From assembly GCA_949152475.1 (NCBI GenBank), contig OX424561.1, positions 26,096,481 to 26,160,480 of the forward strand: a stretch of 64,000 bases of DNA, in the 5' to 3' direction. A model generated the notes under the pieces. The model ran no database searches and had not been told where the DNA came from. It was given only the letters and a program-made list of their open reading frames with translations. This document shows positions 9,711 to 20,467 of this stretch, piece by piece (position 1 is the stretch's first letter; each line of letters opens with the position of its first letter). The stretch comes from Terebella lapidaria. Lineage: Eukaryota > Annelida > Polychaeta > Terebellida > Terebellidae. The translations under genes and the position numbers were made by a program.

Positions 9711-11468
9711 AAAAATTCAAGCGAGCCTGTCGGCGGGTGCCTGGCAAATTATTGGCAAGAGTGGCAAGCACTCGGGGCCAGCCCGTGGATCGTGTCAGTC
9801 CTTCGCAGGGGATTTCACATCCAGTTCAGTCAGCGTCCTGCACTGTCCATAGAGCCCATTCCCTTTTCGCTCCCCAGAGCTCACGCCAAACGGCTAGCGC
9901 TTTCACTGAAGATCGCCGATATGATGGCCAAAAACGCGCTCGAAATAGTCGGAATTTCCTCTCCCGGTTATTACAGTATCCTGTTCTTGACTCCCAAGAG
10001 CTCAGGAGGGTGGCGTCCCATGATCGACCTGTCATCTCTGAACCGCCACGTCAAGACCAAATTCGCCATGGAAACGGCCGAATCGATCTGCTTGTCTCTT
10101 CAAAAAAATTCTTGGGTGGTCTCCCTGGAACTGAAGAATGCGATCTTTCAAATCCTGATTCACCCGTCCTCCCGCAGGTACCTGCACTTCGTGCACCGTG
10201 CATCAGTACCATGCCTTGCCGTTCGGGCTGTCCCCAGCCCCATGGATCTTCACGATGGTCGTGAAAGAGTTGCAGATACTGGCCCACAAGGAGGGCATCC
10301 TCCTATACCAGTACCTAGACGACTGGATTATTCATCACCAATCCCCCGAGGTCTTAGCTCGGCACTTGCAGTGAGTTCTGAACTTGTGCAAGCGCATGGG
10401 CCTGGTTGTCAACCTCCAGAAATCGGAGTTAGCACCAGCCCAGGACTTTGTGTTCGTGGGCTATCGGTACAAAACCCAGCTGGGTATGGTTTTCTCGATA
10501 GAGGAGCGTTTGGAGCTCCGCAGGTTCTTAGACGAACCCAGTCAGTCATCTCAGACCTGGCAGTTGATGCTTGGGCTTCTGGCGGCGACCGAGAAGTTGG
10601 TCCCTTACGGTCGACTCCACATGCGGGAGTTGCAGATAGACTTTCGTTCTCAATGGCTAGCAGCCTCGGGTTCCTCACAGCAACTGGTTTCCTTTTCCCC
10701 AGCGGGGCGGGCATCCATAATGTGGTGGATGTCTACCGCCAACCCTACTCGGGGCTCACCCTTTTGCTAGCCTCCTCCCTCCAAGCATCTCTTTACGGAT
10801 ACGTCTACGGAGGGCTGGGGGCGCACCTAGATTTCAAGGAAGCCTCCGGGATGTGGGCAACCAAGAGTTCGTAGCATATCAACCGGCTTGGAAGCGGTTT
10901 CGCTGGCCCTAGCTCATTGGGACGTGGAATGTGCTGGTCACGCTGTCGCTGTCACGCGTGTCCACAGACAACTCTACTGTCGTGGCCTACACCAACGAGC
11001 AGAGGGGTATGAAGTTGGTTACCCTTTGTCGGCAGGCCATGACTCTTCTCCTCTGGTGCCAGGCTCGGGGCATTCACTTGCGAGCATGTCACATTCCGGG
11101 TCGGTTTAATGTATTGGGCGGATCAGCTGTCCCGCAGCGGACAGATCCAGCCAACGAAGTGGTCACTGCATCCTCTGGTGTTCCGTTCCCTGTGCCTCAG
11201 GTGGGACCGCCCACAGTAGATCTCTTTGTGACCAGGTGGAACAAGAAACTTCCCATGTTCGTCTCCACTTTCGGACCCCCTTGCGATGTCAATTGACGCG
11301 TTGTCCACAGATTGGGACGGCATGTACGGGTATGCGTACCTTCCAGCGATTCTGTTGCCCAAAGTATTGGCCAAAGTCAGGTCTCACGCGCGCAGAATTC
11401 TCCTGGTCGCCCCATACCAGCCGCAGCGTCCGTGGTTCCCAGAACTTCTGAGTCTGCTGATCGATTAA
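9711..11468 (+). pseudogene. DIRS reverse transcriptase and RNase H, copy 2
   Basis: The reverse transcriptase frame 9792-10190 reads GGWRPMIDLSSLNRHV. The first catalytic Asp motif reads SLELKNAIFQ, with Asp replaced by Glu, so the polymerase would be crippled even without frameshifts. Eight bases are lost near 10197 relative to copy 1, shifting the frame before LPFGLS-like sequence. The YLDDWIIH box is present at about 10312-10335. The same in-frame TGA (about 10372) and TAG (10768) as in copy 1 follow. Near 10788 copy 2 keeps HLFTDTSTEGWG, the RNase H active-site region, but an extra G then shifts the frame. The final segment 11286-11468 ends LLVAPYQPQRPWFPELLSLL. Confidence 0.87.
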
Positions 11469-12533
11469 CCGGTGGCTCTTCTCCTTCGGGAGTATCTCCT
11501 CAAGCAACCCCAGTCACAGCTGTTTCACAACAGGCCCGGGAGTTTGAGCCTTTGCGCGTGGCTTCTGTCCAGCGATCCCTTCGAGCAAAGGGATTTTCTT
11601 CAGAAGTGTCCAGTAGGATCGCCCGCCCTAATAGAAACTCGTCCTTGGGAGTAAATGAGTCCAAATGGCGAGTCTTCGCTGCTTGGTGCAATAGCAGGCA
11701 GGTTGATCCATTCCACGCCACTGCTCTGACAGTAGATGATTTCCTCTTGGAGAAATTTCAGGCAGGCGTGGAACCCTCGACATTAGCGCGCTATAGGACC
11801 GCTCTGGCCAAGACTGTCTTGCATCGTACCAGCGATAATCTCGGTGAGGATCAAGACCTGAATGCCTTGCTCAATAACTTTAAAGTCAAACATTCACTTT
11901 CTCGTAATTCTGTTCCGGAGTGGGATCTATCCCTGGTGCTGAACCGTTTGGCGTCTGCTCCCTTTGAACCTATGTCCTCTGCCCCTTTGAAGTTTCTTAC
12001 CTGGAAGACAGTCTCCCTGCTGGCTCTGGCTTCCGGACGTCGCAGGGGCGAAATTCGCTGGTGGGAGGATGGCCTCAAGGTCTCCTTGCAGGTCATTCCT
12101 TCCTTCCTAGCGAAAAACCAGCTTGCATCTTCTCCTCCATTGGCTTTCACGATTCCGGCCTTGGCGTCGTCTGTACGCCCGAATCTGGAGGAAGATTCTA
12201 CTATGCCCGATGCGGGCTTTGCGCTTGTACCTTAAGCGTACAAAAGGTCTCCGGGCTTGCAAACGACTGTTGTTTATATCACATCAGTTGAAATTTCAAT
12301 GGGACATACGTTCTGCTACCATCTCGTCCTGGATTCAGAAGTGTATCCACACTTGCTATGATTTGACTGAGCAGGACTCCGCCTATTCGTTCAAGGTATG
12401 CGCCCATGATGTTAGGGCCATGGCAGCCTCCCTTGCTTATTTGGGATGGGTTCCCCTCGATCAGGTCATGCAAGCATGTCCATGGCAATCCCATAACACC
12501 TTTACGCCTTTCTACCTTAGGGACTTGACTTGA
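11400..12533 (+). pseudogene. DIRS tyrosine recombinase, copy 2 (one frameshift)
   Basis: A full-length recombinase apart from one frame change near 12190. The N-terminal core-binding domain and the catalytic Arg box (LLALASGRRRGEIRW) read in the frame of 11312-12235. The rest reads in the frame of 12123-12533, with LCPMRALRLYLKRT, TISSWIQKCIH, the H-x-x-R box (CAHDVRAMAASLAYLGW) and the nucleophile region FTPFYLRDLT just before the stop. In DIRS elements this enzyme inserts the circular DNA copy without a target duplication. It overlaps the end of the preceding RNase H frame, as is usual in DIRS elements. Confidence 0.88.
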
Positions 12534-13013
12534 ACGGGAAGTGAGGGCTACCACCTCGGGCTCGGACCCGTGGTAGCTGCTCGCAGTGTTGTCACCCCTT
12601 GAGGTTGATGTGGTCCACCCTGTACATACGTTGATGTTATGTGGTTGGGAGTTCCGGTTAGAGTTACCGTCAGGTTTGTCTCCTATGTCAGTATGGTCGT
12701 ACTCCTCAGTTCTGTATGCGTTGCGGCCCAATTGTGTCGGCAAGGCATATCATTGTACATACGTTACCTATGACCGGAAGCCAGTCACTCGACACCCTGA
12801 GGTAAGTTGTATAACTTACTACCCTATGTTATTGTTTAAAATCATAAATGTTTTGGGTTTTCTGGGGGCACCCATTTTAGTTTTCTCCAAACATTCGGGA
12901 GGAAAGCCTAGCTTCATTCCCTTGTTGGGAGTCTGGGGTCGAGCTTTCCGTTATGTCAGAGTTTATTTTGGAGTACCCCTCCTCCGAATTCTATTCTGAT
13001 TTTACCCGTAATC

Positions 13014-13314
13014 TGTTTTGGAGGTAAGATATAGGCATATAACTGGTCGTTTTGTGTCAATAAAACTAGTGTTATACTATACTTACCTCCAAAACACATT
13101 CAGAGTGCCCACCCGACCAGCCCCACGTACTCCTTCTTGTTGGTTTCCTTAAATCGACGAGAATGACGTCACGTTTCCGGTCACGTGGGTTAGTGACTTG
13201 AACAATTCATTGTCTAGCCCATTTTCCAAATGGTGTTCTCTCTATGGAGAACTCCTATGTCAGTAAGACTAATAAGCCATAACCCGAAATGTGTTTTGGA
13301 GGTAAGTATAGTAT
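13014..13314. repeat. Inverted and direct repeats at the DIRS 3' end
   Basis: TGTTTTGGAGGTAAG occurs at 13014-13028 and again at 13292-13306. Between them 13074-13097 is the exact reverse complement of 13291-13314 (24 bp). DIRS elements carry terminal inverted repeats and an internal complementary region that template end completion, so this is probably that apparatus. The stretch between 12534 and 13014 is non-coding 3' sequence of the element. Confidence 0.75.
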
Positions 13315-13840
13315 ATAAACGTAGTAAGTCTTTTGTCCGGTATATATTTTATATCTGCAGTAATAATATTAATTAGTTAATATCACTAACTTATTTCAAC
13401 AGTTGAATCATATTCATTATCAGTGAATGTGGATAAAGAAATCAATTGTATTGTTGGGAATTGGATAAGCTAATTTATCTGGTAAGAAATAATTTCAGTA
13501 GTTGAAAGTATTACTGCATGGCATAAAATTAGTTAAGGCTTGGAACTTTTATTGCTGACATTGATGAAAGACACTGGGGCAGCAGTGCTATTTTGTTATA
13601 AGATATTTTGTCTGAATTAACATAATAATTTAATATAATTTGGGCAACAGAGATGACAGGGCATCATGGGAATACACCCATGTGGTCGTAGGCGACCGGA
13701 AAACGTCTAGTTGTATGAACATCAAATACATATATTGTAACGGTTCTAGGGTTGATATAGTAGTGGCATATGTTCGTTGGGTTGAGGTTCGCTCCCCAGC
13801 CTTGCTTTACTGACCGGATGCCTATGAGTTTGGCTCTGTG
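13315..13840. other. Unassigned AT-rich sequence
   Basis: Between the DIRS 3' repeats and the minisatellite. AT-rich and without an ORF or repeat that I can link to other parts of the window. Confidence 0.4.
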
Positions 13841-13844
13841 CCTC

Positions 13845-14480
13845 GTCTCAGACTGCAGGGGTCGCTTGGTTGACTCTGGTTCTCCGGCTGGAATGGCCGC
13901 TTGGCTGACTCTGGTTCTCCGGGTGCAAGGGTCATTCGGCTGCTCGACTGACTCTGGTTCTCCGGCTGGAGTTGTTACTCAGCTGACTCTTTTTCTCTGG
14001 CTGCAGGGGTCGTTCAGCTTATTCTTGTTCTCGGGCTGGAATGGCCGGTCGGGTGACTCTGGTTCTCTGAATGGAATTGTTACTCAGCTGACTTTGGTTC
14101 CCTGGCTGCAGGGGTCGTTCGGCTTACTCTGGTTCTCCGGCTGGAATGGCTGACTCTGGTTCTCCGGCTGGAATGGTTGCTCAGCTGACTATAGTTCTCC
14201 AGATGCAGGGGTTGCTTGGCTGACTCTGGTTCCCCGGGTGCAGGGGTAACTCGGCTGACTCTGGTTCTCCATCTGGAATGGTCACTTGGCCAACGCTGGT
14301 TCTCTGGCTGTAGGGATCGTTTGGCTGACTCTGGTTCTCCAGCTGGAATGCTCACTCGTCTGACTCTTGGTCTCCTGCTGTAGTGGTGTTTCAGGAGACT
14401 TTGGTACTCCGGCACTTTGGCTTTGGGTTGTTTCGGTTGACGTCGGTTCCCTGGCTGCAGGCCGTCTCGAGTGGTAGTGG
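13845..14480. repeat. Degenerate minisatellite, unit about 35 bp
   Basis: About 18 units built on TGACTCTGGTTCTCCGGCTG followed by a variable GAATGG- or CAGGGGTC-type end. Successive units start at 13871, 13906, 13949 and 13984, so the period is close to 35 bp with some longer spacers. Long frames on both strands (13770-14153 plus, 14080-14415 minus) are by-products of the repeat and are not reported as genes. Confidence 0.88.
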
Positions 14481-15152
14481 GTTTGGTCTGCAGTCACTCC
14501 TCACCTGCGCAAAGTAAGGATCGCCAATCATTCGGGTTTTAGTCCGCTTTCCTCATCGACCTCTTTCTCTTCGTCTGGTTGTTCAGTTGATAGCTCGGGT
14601 TCTGAGCTATCTCAGACGTTATCAGCTTTATTTTACCCGACTGGTCTTCCAATCAATTCTACGTTCAACTTTGTGGTTGACTTTACTTCTTGAAATTCTC
14701 TAAGTTCGGGCCGACTCAAAGATCAACTCTCGGCTTGATTTCAAGGTTTCTTGACGAATCACACATTCGGATGAAATTGTTGCAGATACATCTAGAGAGG
14801 AATTTAACTATGATTGAACTCAACCACATGGGCATAAACTGATATGTTGATGATTTATTCATCAAATTGTTTTGTTCAAAATAGTGATATCTGGTAATGA
14901 AGAGCGCAGCAACATTTAAAACAGACTTCCTCCGCAAATCGCTATTTCTGACGTTCAAATACCAGTCAAAGTGTAGTTTTTCAATTGAAATAATGCATAA
15001 ATGTTCTTGAAATGTATTTCATTGGATTCCTCAACCTTCAAAACTTAAGAAAAGACACCAAGGTTACACTTCTAGCTTGTCTAGAAGCAGAGAAAAAACA
15101 AAAACAAACTTTTTGATCGGATGCAGCGGCCATCTTGGAAAAAGTCATTTTT
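14481..15152. other. Unassigned sequence
   Basis: Mixed-composition sequence without a supported ORF. Nothing repeated elsewhere was seen. Confidence 0.4.
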
Positions 15153-17538
15153 AGGTTACCGGACCTTTGGTCCGATAACCTATTGCCATGGCGTTGCGTC
15201 CGGCGTCCGGCGTCCGTCGTCCGTCCGTTCACATTTTTATCTTTAAAGTTTATGATGGAATATTTCTGAAATTTTGCACAAAAATACCTAAAAATATTTC
15301 CAGGAAAGGTTTTTTTTAGTTTTCTGATTTTCGCATTTTTTTCAAAATGGCGGCCGTTTTCGTCGAAAAATGGCCAATTTTGGACTTTGACGGTCGTTTT
15401 CTCAAAATCTGTTCAGTAACTTTTTTTCTTATTGATGCATAACACTCCTCATAGGTACCCCTGTGACATGTATGAATTTCGTTGCCCTTGAATCGCTTGA
15501 AATGGGCCATTTTGGGCCCAAACTCAGCCCAAATGGGACTTTCCCATGTTAAATTCTCCTATGCTTTATAATGGGACACATTAAGCCTAATATCTCACTT
15601 AATATTGAGATTAGAGACTAGGGATCAATTGTAGAGATATAGGAAATGATATATCCTGAATATTCTGGTGACCTTGAATTTGACCTCTGACCTCGGTTTC
15701 AAGGTCAGAGGGCCATTTTCGTCGAAAAAGGGCCAATTTTGGACTTTGACAGTCGTTTTCTCAGAATTTGTTCAGTAACTTTTTAGGTTACCGGCCCTAT
15801 GGTCTGATAACCTATTGGCATGGCGTTGCGTCCGTCGTCCGTCGTCCGTCGTCGTCCGTCGTCGTCATCCACATTTTTATCTTTTTTGTTTACGGGCGAA
15901 TTTTTCTGAAATTTTGCAGAAAAATACTTAAAAATAATTCAAGAAGGAGGTATTTTTTAGTTTTTTGATTTTCGCTTTTTCTTCAAAATGGCGGCCGTTT
16001 TCGACGAAAAAGGCCTGATTTTGGACTTTGGCGGCCATTTTCTCAAAATCTGTTCAGTAACTTTTTTTCTCTTTGATACATAAGACTCCTCATATGTACT
16101 TCTATGATGTCTATAAATTTCGTTGCGCTTGAATCGCTCGAAGTGGGCCATTTTGGCCCAAACTCGGCCCAAATGGGACTTTCCCATGTTAAATTCTCCT
16201 ATGCTTTATAATGGGACACATTAAAGCCTAATATCTCACTTAATATTGAGATTAGAGACTAGGAATCAATTGTGGACATATAGGAAATGATATATGCTGA
16301 AAATTCTCGTGACCTTGAATTTGACCTTTGACCTCATTTTCAAGGTCACAGGACAAAATGGCCAATATCTTGCTTATCAGCGACTTAACAGCTTAGAAAT
16401 CAATTGTGAACATATAGGAAATGATATATGCTGAAAATTCTCATGACCTTGAATTTGACCTTTGACCTCATTTTGAAGGTCACATGACAAAATGGCTAAG
16501 ATCTCGCTTATTATCGACTTTACAGCTTAGGAATCAATTGTGAACATATAGGAAATGATATACGCAGAATATTCTCATGACCTTGAATTTGACCTTTGAC
16601 CTCATTTCCAAGGTCACAGGACAAAATTGCTGATATCTCGCTTATTATCGACTTTACAGCTTAGGAATCAATTGTGAACATATGGGAAATGATATATGCT
16701 GAATATTCTCGTGACCTTGAATTTGACCTTTGACCTCATTTTCAAGGTCACAGGACAAAATGGCAAATATCTTGCTTATTAGCGACTTTACAGCTTAGGA
16801 ATCAATTGTGAACATATAGGAAATGATATATGCTGAAAATGCTCGTGACCTTGAATTTGACCTTTGACCTATTTTCAAGGTCACAGGACAAAATGGCCAA
16901 TATCTTGCTTATTAGCGACTTTACAGCTTAGGAATCACTTGTGAACATATAGGAAATGATATATGCTGAAAATGCTCGTGACCTTGAATTTCACCTTTGA
17001 CCTATTTTCAAGGTCACAGGATAAAATGGCCAATATCTTGCTTATTAGCGACTTTACAGCTTAGGAATTAATTGTGAACATATAGGAAATGATATATGCT
17101 GAAAATTCTCATGACCTTGAATTTGACCTTTGACCTCATTTTCAAGGTCAACAGGACAAAATGGCTAATATCTTGCTTATTATAGACTTTACAGCTCAGG
17201 AATCAATTGTGAACACATAGGAAATGATATATTCTGAATATTTTAATGATATTGAATTTGACCTTTGACCTAAATTTCAAGGTCAGTCATTTTATTTTCA
17301 AAGTCAGATTACAAAATGGCTTATATCTCGCTTATCATCAAATTTACAGCTTAGGGGTCCATAGTGAACATATAGGAAGTGATGTATGCTGAATAGTTTG
17401 GTGATCTAGAATTTAACCTTTGATCCCATTTTCACGGTTAGAGATATGGCGATTTCAGTGGTCACCTTGAATTTGACTTTCAACTTTCTCGGCTTAACTC
17501 TGTATATTTCTCCGGTAACCTTACTAGCCCATTGGGCT
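15153..17538 (-). mobile_element. Hairpin-ended element, inverted copy (H2)
   Basis: Reverse orientation of the family seen at 4675-9710. It starts with the AGGTTACCGGACC hairpin (15153-15183) and ends with the AGCCCATTGGGCT palindrome (17525-17538). Two right-end modules lie in series (15153-15710 and 15784-16260), the second with its own hairpin, followed by the 134-bp array. ATTTTT flanks both outer ends. Non-coding. Confidence 0.75.
16260..17480 (-). repeat. 134-bp tandem repeat array 3 (about 8-9 units, inverted)
   Basis: Same unit as at 4730-6250 on the other strand: TGACCTTGAATTTGACC and TTTGACCTCATTTTCAAGG recur in each unit. Most units keep the TGACCTTTGACCT direct repeat and the flanking TGACCTTGA. 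Confidence 0.92.
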
Positions 17539-17940
17539 AATTTTTCCATTGTCTGGACACTTTTTGAGAAGGTTACCCGGTCTAATATTTTTCTTGACAT
17601 GAAAACCTACAGAATGACACCAAGAAACCTAATATGCCCGATTTGGCGACGAAAACCTATTTTAGAGGTCTCCTGGAAAATGGCCTAAGGACTAACCGGT
17701 GGAAAAATTACATCGGTAGAAAATCGCTAGCATGCCTGCCGGCGACCCGCCAGAGCCCCTTCAGATGCCCACCAAGTGCCGAGGGGATCGAGGGGAGGGG
17801 AAACGGGAGGTTTCAAATACTTCAAACTTCATTCGTGATCAATATAAAAGCGCAACATCAGCTAATTAGGGCTCTAATAATTTATTATTGTATCGCTTGT
17901 GGCGTGTAAAGACATGGTCTACGCTCTAAGGCTGCCTGGT
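17539..17940. other. Unassigned sequence between elements
   Basis: Flanking sequence between H2 and a LINE fragment. It has no ORF with family resemblance and includes a GC-rich patch around 17740-17810 with no recognised identity. Confidence 0.35.
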
Positions 17941-18715
17941 CAAAGTCACATATACCTTCTCCGGGAAGAAATCTTACTGTAATAGCAAGACTGTCAAAAG
18001 TACTGGGGGAAAAGCAGAAACTTATGTTGCTCGAAAGTTTTATATTGTCTCACTTTAACTACTGTCCACTAGTCTGGCATTTCTGTAGCGTAACTAGTTT
18101 GAAGAAAATCGAGAAAATACAAAAACGTGCACTACGATATATATGTTTTCAATGATTTTAACTCATCATATGAAGAACTGAGAAAGAAATGTGAAAAACC
18201 ACTGTTGTATGTACATAGGTTGAAACTCATAGCAATGCATATATATAAACGCTGTGTCATAATGTTCCTCCTTATATCGATGACCTTTTCCATGCGAAGG
18301 AGCAAAAATATGATATGAAAGATTCTAGTATTGTCAAAATACCCAAGTATAACAACGTAAGTTACGGGAAAGAAAGTCTTAGATACCAAGGTCCGGCCTT
18401 ATGGAATAAACTGTTTACCACAATCAAATCTAGTGAAAATTACAACACATTCAAAAGAATGATAACAGCATGGACAGGCCCAAACTGTTCTTGTACAGTC
18501 TGCAAAGTTTGTATTTTGAACCAGCTGTGATGCGCATGTGATGTTTCTATAGTGTATAAATGTATTATGTACAACTGATCAATGTATCTTCATTTGTAAA
18601 TATTTTCCTCTCATTGTAATCATGTCGGTAAATAGCCAATTGGCTAATGTTTTATGTTTTGTTGATCCGACGTTAAATAAATCTTATCTTATCTTTTATC
18701 TTATCTTATCTTATA
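17941..18715 (+). pseudogene. LINE reverse-transcriptase C-terminal fragment with 3' tail
   Basis: A 5'-truncated non-LTR retrotransposon. From about 17981 it reads ESFILSHFNYCPLVWHFCS and SLKKIEKIQKRALRYI, then NDFNSSYEELRKKCEKPLLY with a frame change. From 18315 it reads SYGKESLRYQGPALWNKL ending in a short Cys cluster (CSCTVCKVC). These are the conserved segments after the polymerase palm in CR1/Jockey-like LINEs. It ends in a CTTAT microsatellite at about 18685-18712, typical of such 3' ends. A related fragment lies inverted at 57010-57521. Confidence 0.82.
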
Positions 18716-18734
18716 TATCAACGTCTAATGTAAG

Positions 18735-19020
18735 TGTGGAGTGTCGCCGAATGTCTTATAAACCTGTCCGCACGTTCAAGCTATAACCGTGGTGTCACTA
18801 CTAGGTAGCCACCACGTCACAACGCTACAGTGCTTTGCCCTTTCGGAGAGACCTCGTCCCCGACGTCAGCTGTATCCCACTGTTGAGCCACATCACACGG
18901 CGGTGATGCGAGTCAACAGCGGGGGCCGACGCCGAGAGAAACCCATGTGGCTCGAAAGGCCAGGCACCAATGTAAAGTTCGGCGACCCCACGATAAAGAG
19001 GTTTATCACACACTATAAAG
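18735..19020 (+). mobile_element. Diverged TRIM-like element (truncated)
   Basis: Homologous to the miniature LTR element at 19187-19633. It holds part of the 5' repeat (to about 18829), an internal segment from GTGCTTTGCCC to GGCACCAA, and the first 50 bp of a 3' repeat (TGTAAAGTTCGGCG). About 100 bp of the left repeat and most of the right repeat are missing. Confidence 0.7.
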
Positions 19021-19186
19021 TATAATGCTACAAGACCCAAAAAGGTGTGATAACCATTTCTCTATCACCCTACTTCAAATTATTCTGTATCACTCGCTGA
19101 GCCACATCGGGCCGAAACTACTTTTTTACTGCGGATTACGTGAAGATCGTTATTACGTAAAAGAACAATGTGAAGTTATATATATG

Positions 19187-19633
19187 TGTAGGGTTCGGTG
19201 ACCCCACGATAAAGAGGTATACCCCATTACTGGAGTGTCGCCGAATGTCTTATAAATCCGCCCACACTGCAGCATCATAACCGTGGTGTCACTACTCGCG
19301 CACACCACGTCATAACGCTACAGTGCTTTCCCCTTTCGGAGAGACCTCGTCCCCGAGGTCAGCTATATCCCACTGTTAAGCCACATCACAGGCCACATAT
19401 GCACCCACTCGCACATGGCGGTGATGTCAGTCAACAGCGGGGGCCGACCCGGGAGCGACGCCGAGAGAACCCAGTGGTTCATAAGGTACGGCACCAATGT
19501 AGGGTTCGGCGACCCCACGATAAAGAGGTATACCCCATTACTGGAGTGTCGCCGAATGTCTTATAAATCCGCCCACACTGCAGCATCATAACCGTGGTGT
19601 CACTACTCGCGCACACCACGTCATAACGCTACA
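19187..19633 (+). mobile_element. TRIM-like miniature LTR element (copy 1)
   Basis: Two direct repeats of 136 bp (19187-19322 and 19498-19633) begin TGTAGGGTTCGG and end AACGCTACA, so they carry the TG...CA ends and TGTAG/CTACA inverted tips of LTRs. The internal part is 175 bp (19323-19497), too short for any protein. TATG stands on both sides (19183-19186 and 19634-19637), a 4-bp target duplication. This is the architecture of terminal-repeat retrotransposons in miniature. I could not identify a primer-binding site. A second copy is at 55892-56337. Confidence 0.78.
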
Positions 19634-19807
19634 TATGAAAACGATCTTAGCAACCGAAAGTCACCAAGCCGACTTGAGATTTTTGGACATCACAGCAGGC
19701 ATATTCATGAATATTATAAATTTAATATTATTATATGAATAATCATTCACAATTTTCGTATGATCTACGACAATATCTAGAACTATGTCTGAACAGTTGT
19801 GTGTGAT

Positions 19808-19948
19808 AAAATAAAAACCACGCTCGTTTGGTCTGGCGGATGAACACAGAATACACTCGTCCTTCGGACTCGTGCATCCTGAATTCATTCGCCAGACCAA
19901 ACTCGACCGATATCTTCTTGCGGAAAACACACTCGCATGGTTTTATAT
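19808..19948. repeat. Fold-back hairpin with CTTCGG loop
   Basis: The arms GTTTGGTCTGGCGGATGAA (from 19826) and TTCATTCGCCAGACCAAAC (ending about 19904) pair around TCGTCCTTCGGACTCG. Outer arms ATAAAAACCA and TGGTTTTAT extend the stem. The coding frames across it are palindrome artefacts. Confidence 0.75.
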
Positions 19949-19954
19949 ATATAT

Positions 19955-20076
19955 ACCCCCTTACCAGAGGTATACCCCATTACTGGAGTGTCGCCGAATG
20001 TCTTATAAACCTGTCCGCACGTTCACGCTATAACCGTGGTGTCACTACTAGGTAGCCACCACGTCACCACGTTACA
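19955..20076 (+). repeat. Solo LTR fragment of the TRIM family
   Basis: AGAGGTATACCCCATTACTG to CACGTTACA, matching most of the 136-bp repeat of the element at 19187-19633 but lacking its first 25 or so bases. It resembles the diverged subtype at 18735. Confidence 0.7.
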
Positions 20077-20467
20077 TATGACACAGGGCAAACTTTGTCA
20101 GTTCACCTCCTGATAAATGTACCTCTTGTATTTTTAGCACATTTACACCTGATGCTAATTCGTCATTTACCAAGTGGAATGGAAAATTTTAATAAAAATG
20201 TATCGTTTGCATGATATAGCATGCTTTTAATAATACCTTCTGAATAGATTGATACAAATGTAGGTACTCTACAGTTTGTGTGTGTCCAGGCATAACCATT
20301 TAGTGTATTAAAAATGTCCTGTCCAGAATATCTTCACAAGTGTTGCTTCACTCAAATTCCAGTCGTGACCAGTCATATTCCATTCGTTACGCGCATCGTA
20401 ACCCAATATTTTTCGCCAATGTGTATACAGTATTCTACATTACACGTGTGTCATGATTAATACAATG

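Larger units (their letters stand above)
4122..13314 (+). mobile_element. DIRS-type retrotransposon, copy 2, interrupted by a 5-kb insertion
   Basis: Begins in gag (4122-4674), is broken by a hairpin-ended element (4675-9710), and resumes with reverse transcriptase, RNase H and a complete-length tyrosine recombinase ending at 12533. The 3' end has a 24-bp inverted pair at 13074-13097 and 13291-13314. The uninterrupted sequence of copy 1 at 2051-2065 gives the empty site for the insertion. It shows that the bases TAAAAATT now lie on both sides of the 5-kb block. Several frameshifts make the copy non-functional. Confidence 0.87.

Noticed and set aside
13770-14415. 127- and 111-residue ORFs over the 13.8-14.5 kb minisatellite
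   Set aside because: Present on both strands only because the 35-bp unit lacks stops in those frames.
17940-18715. Reverse-transcriptase fragment as a host gene
   Set aside because: The conserved LINE C-terminal motifs, frame breaks and CTTAT tail show a 5'-truncated LINE.
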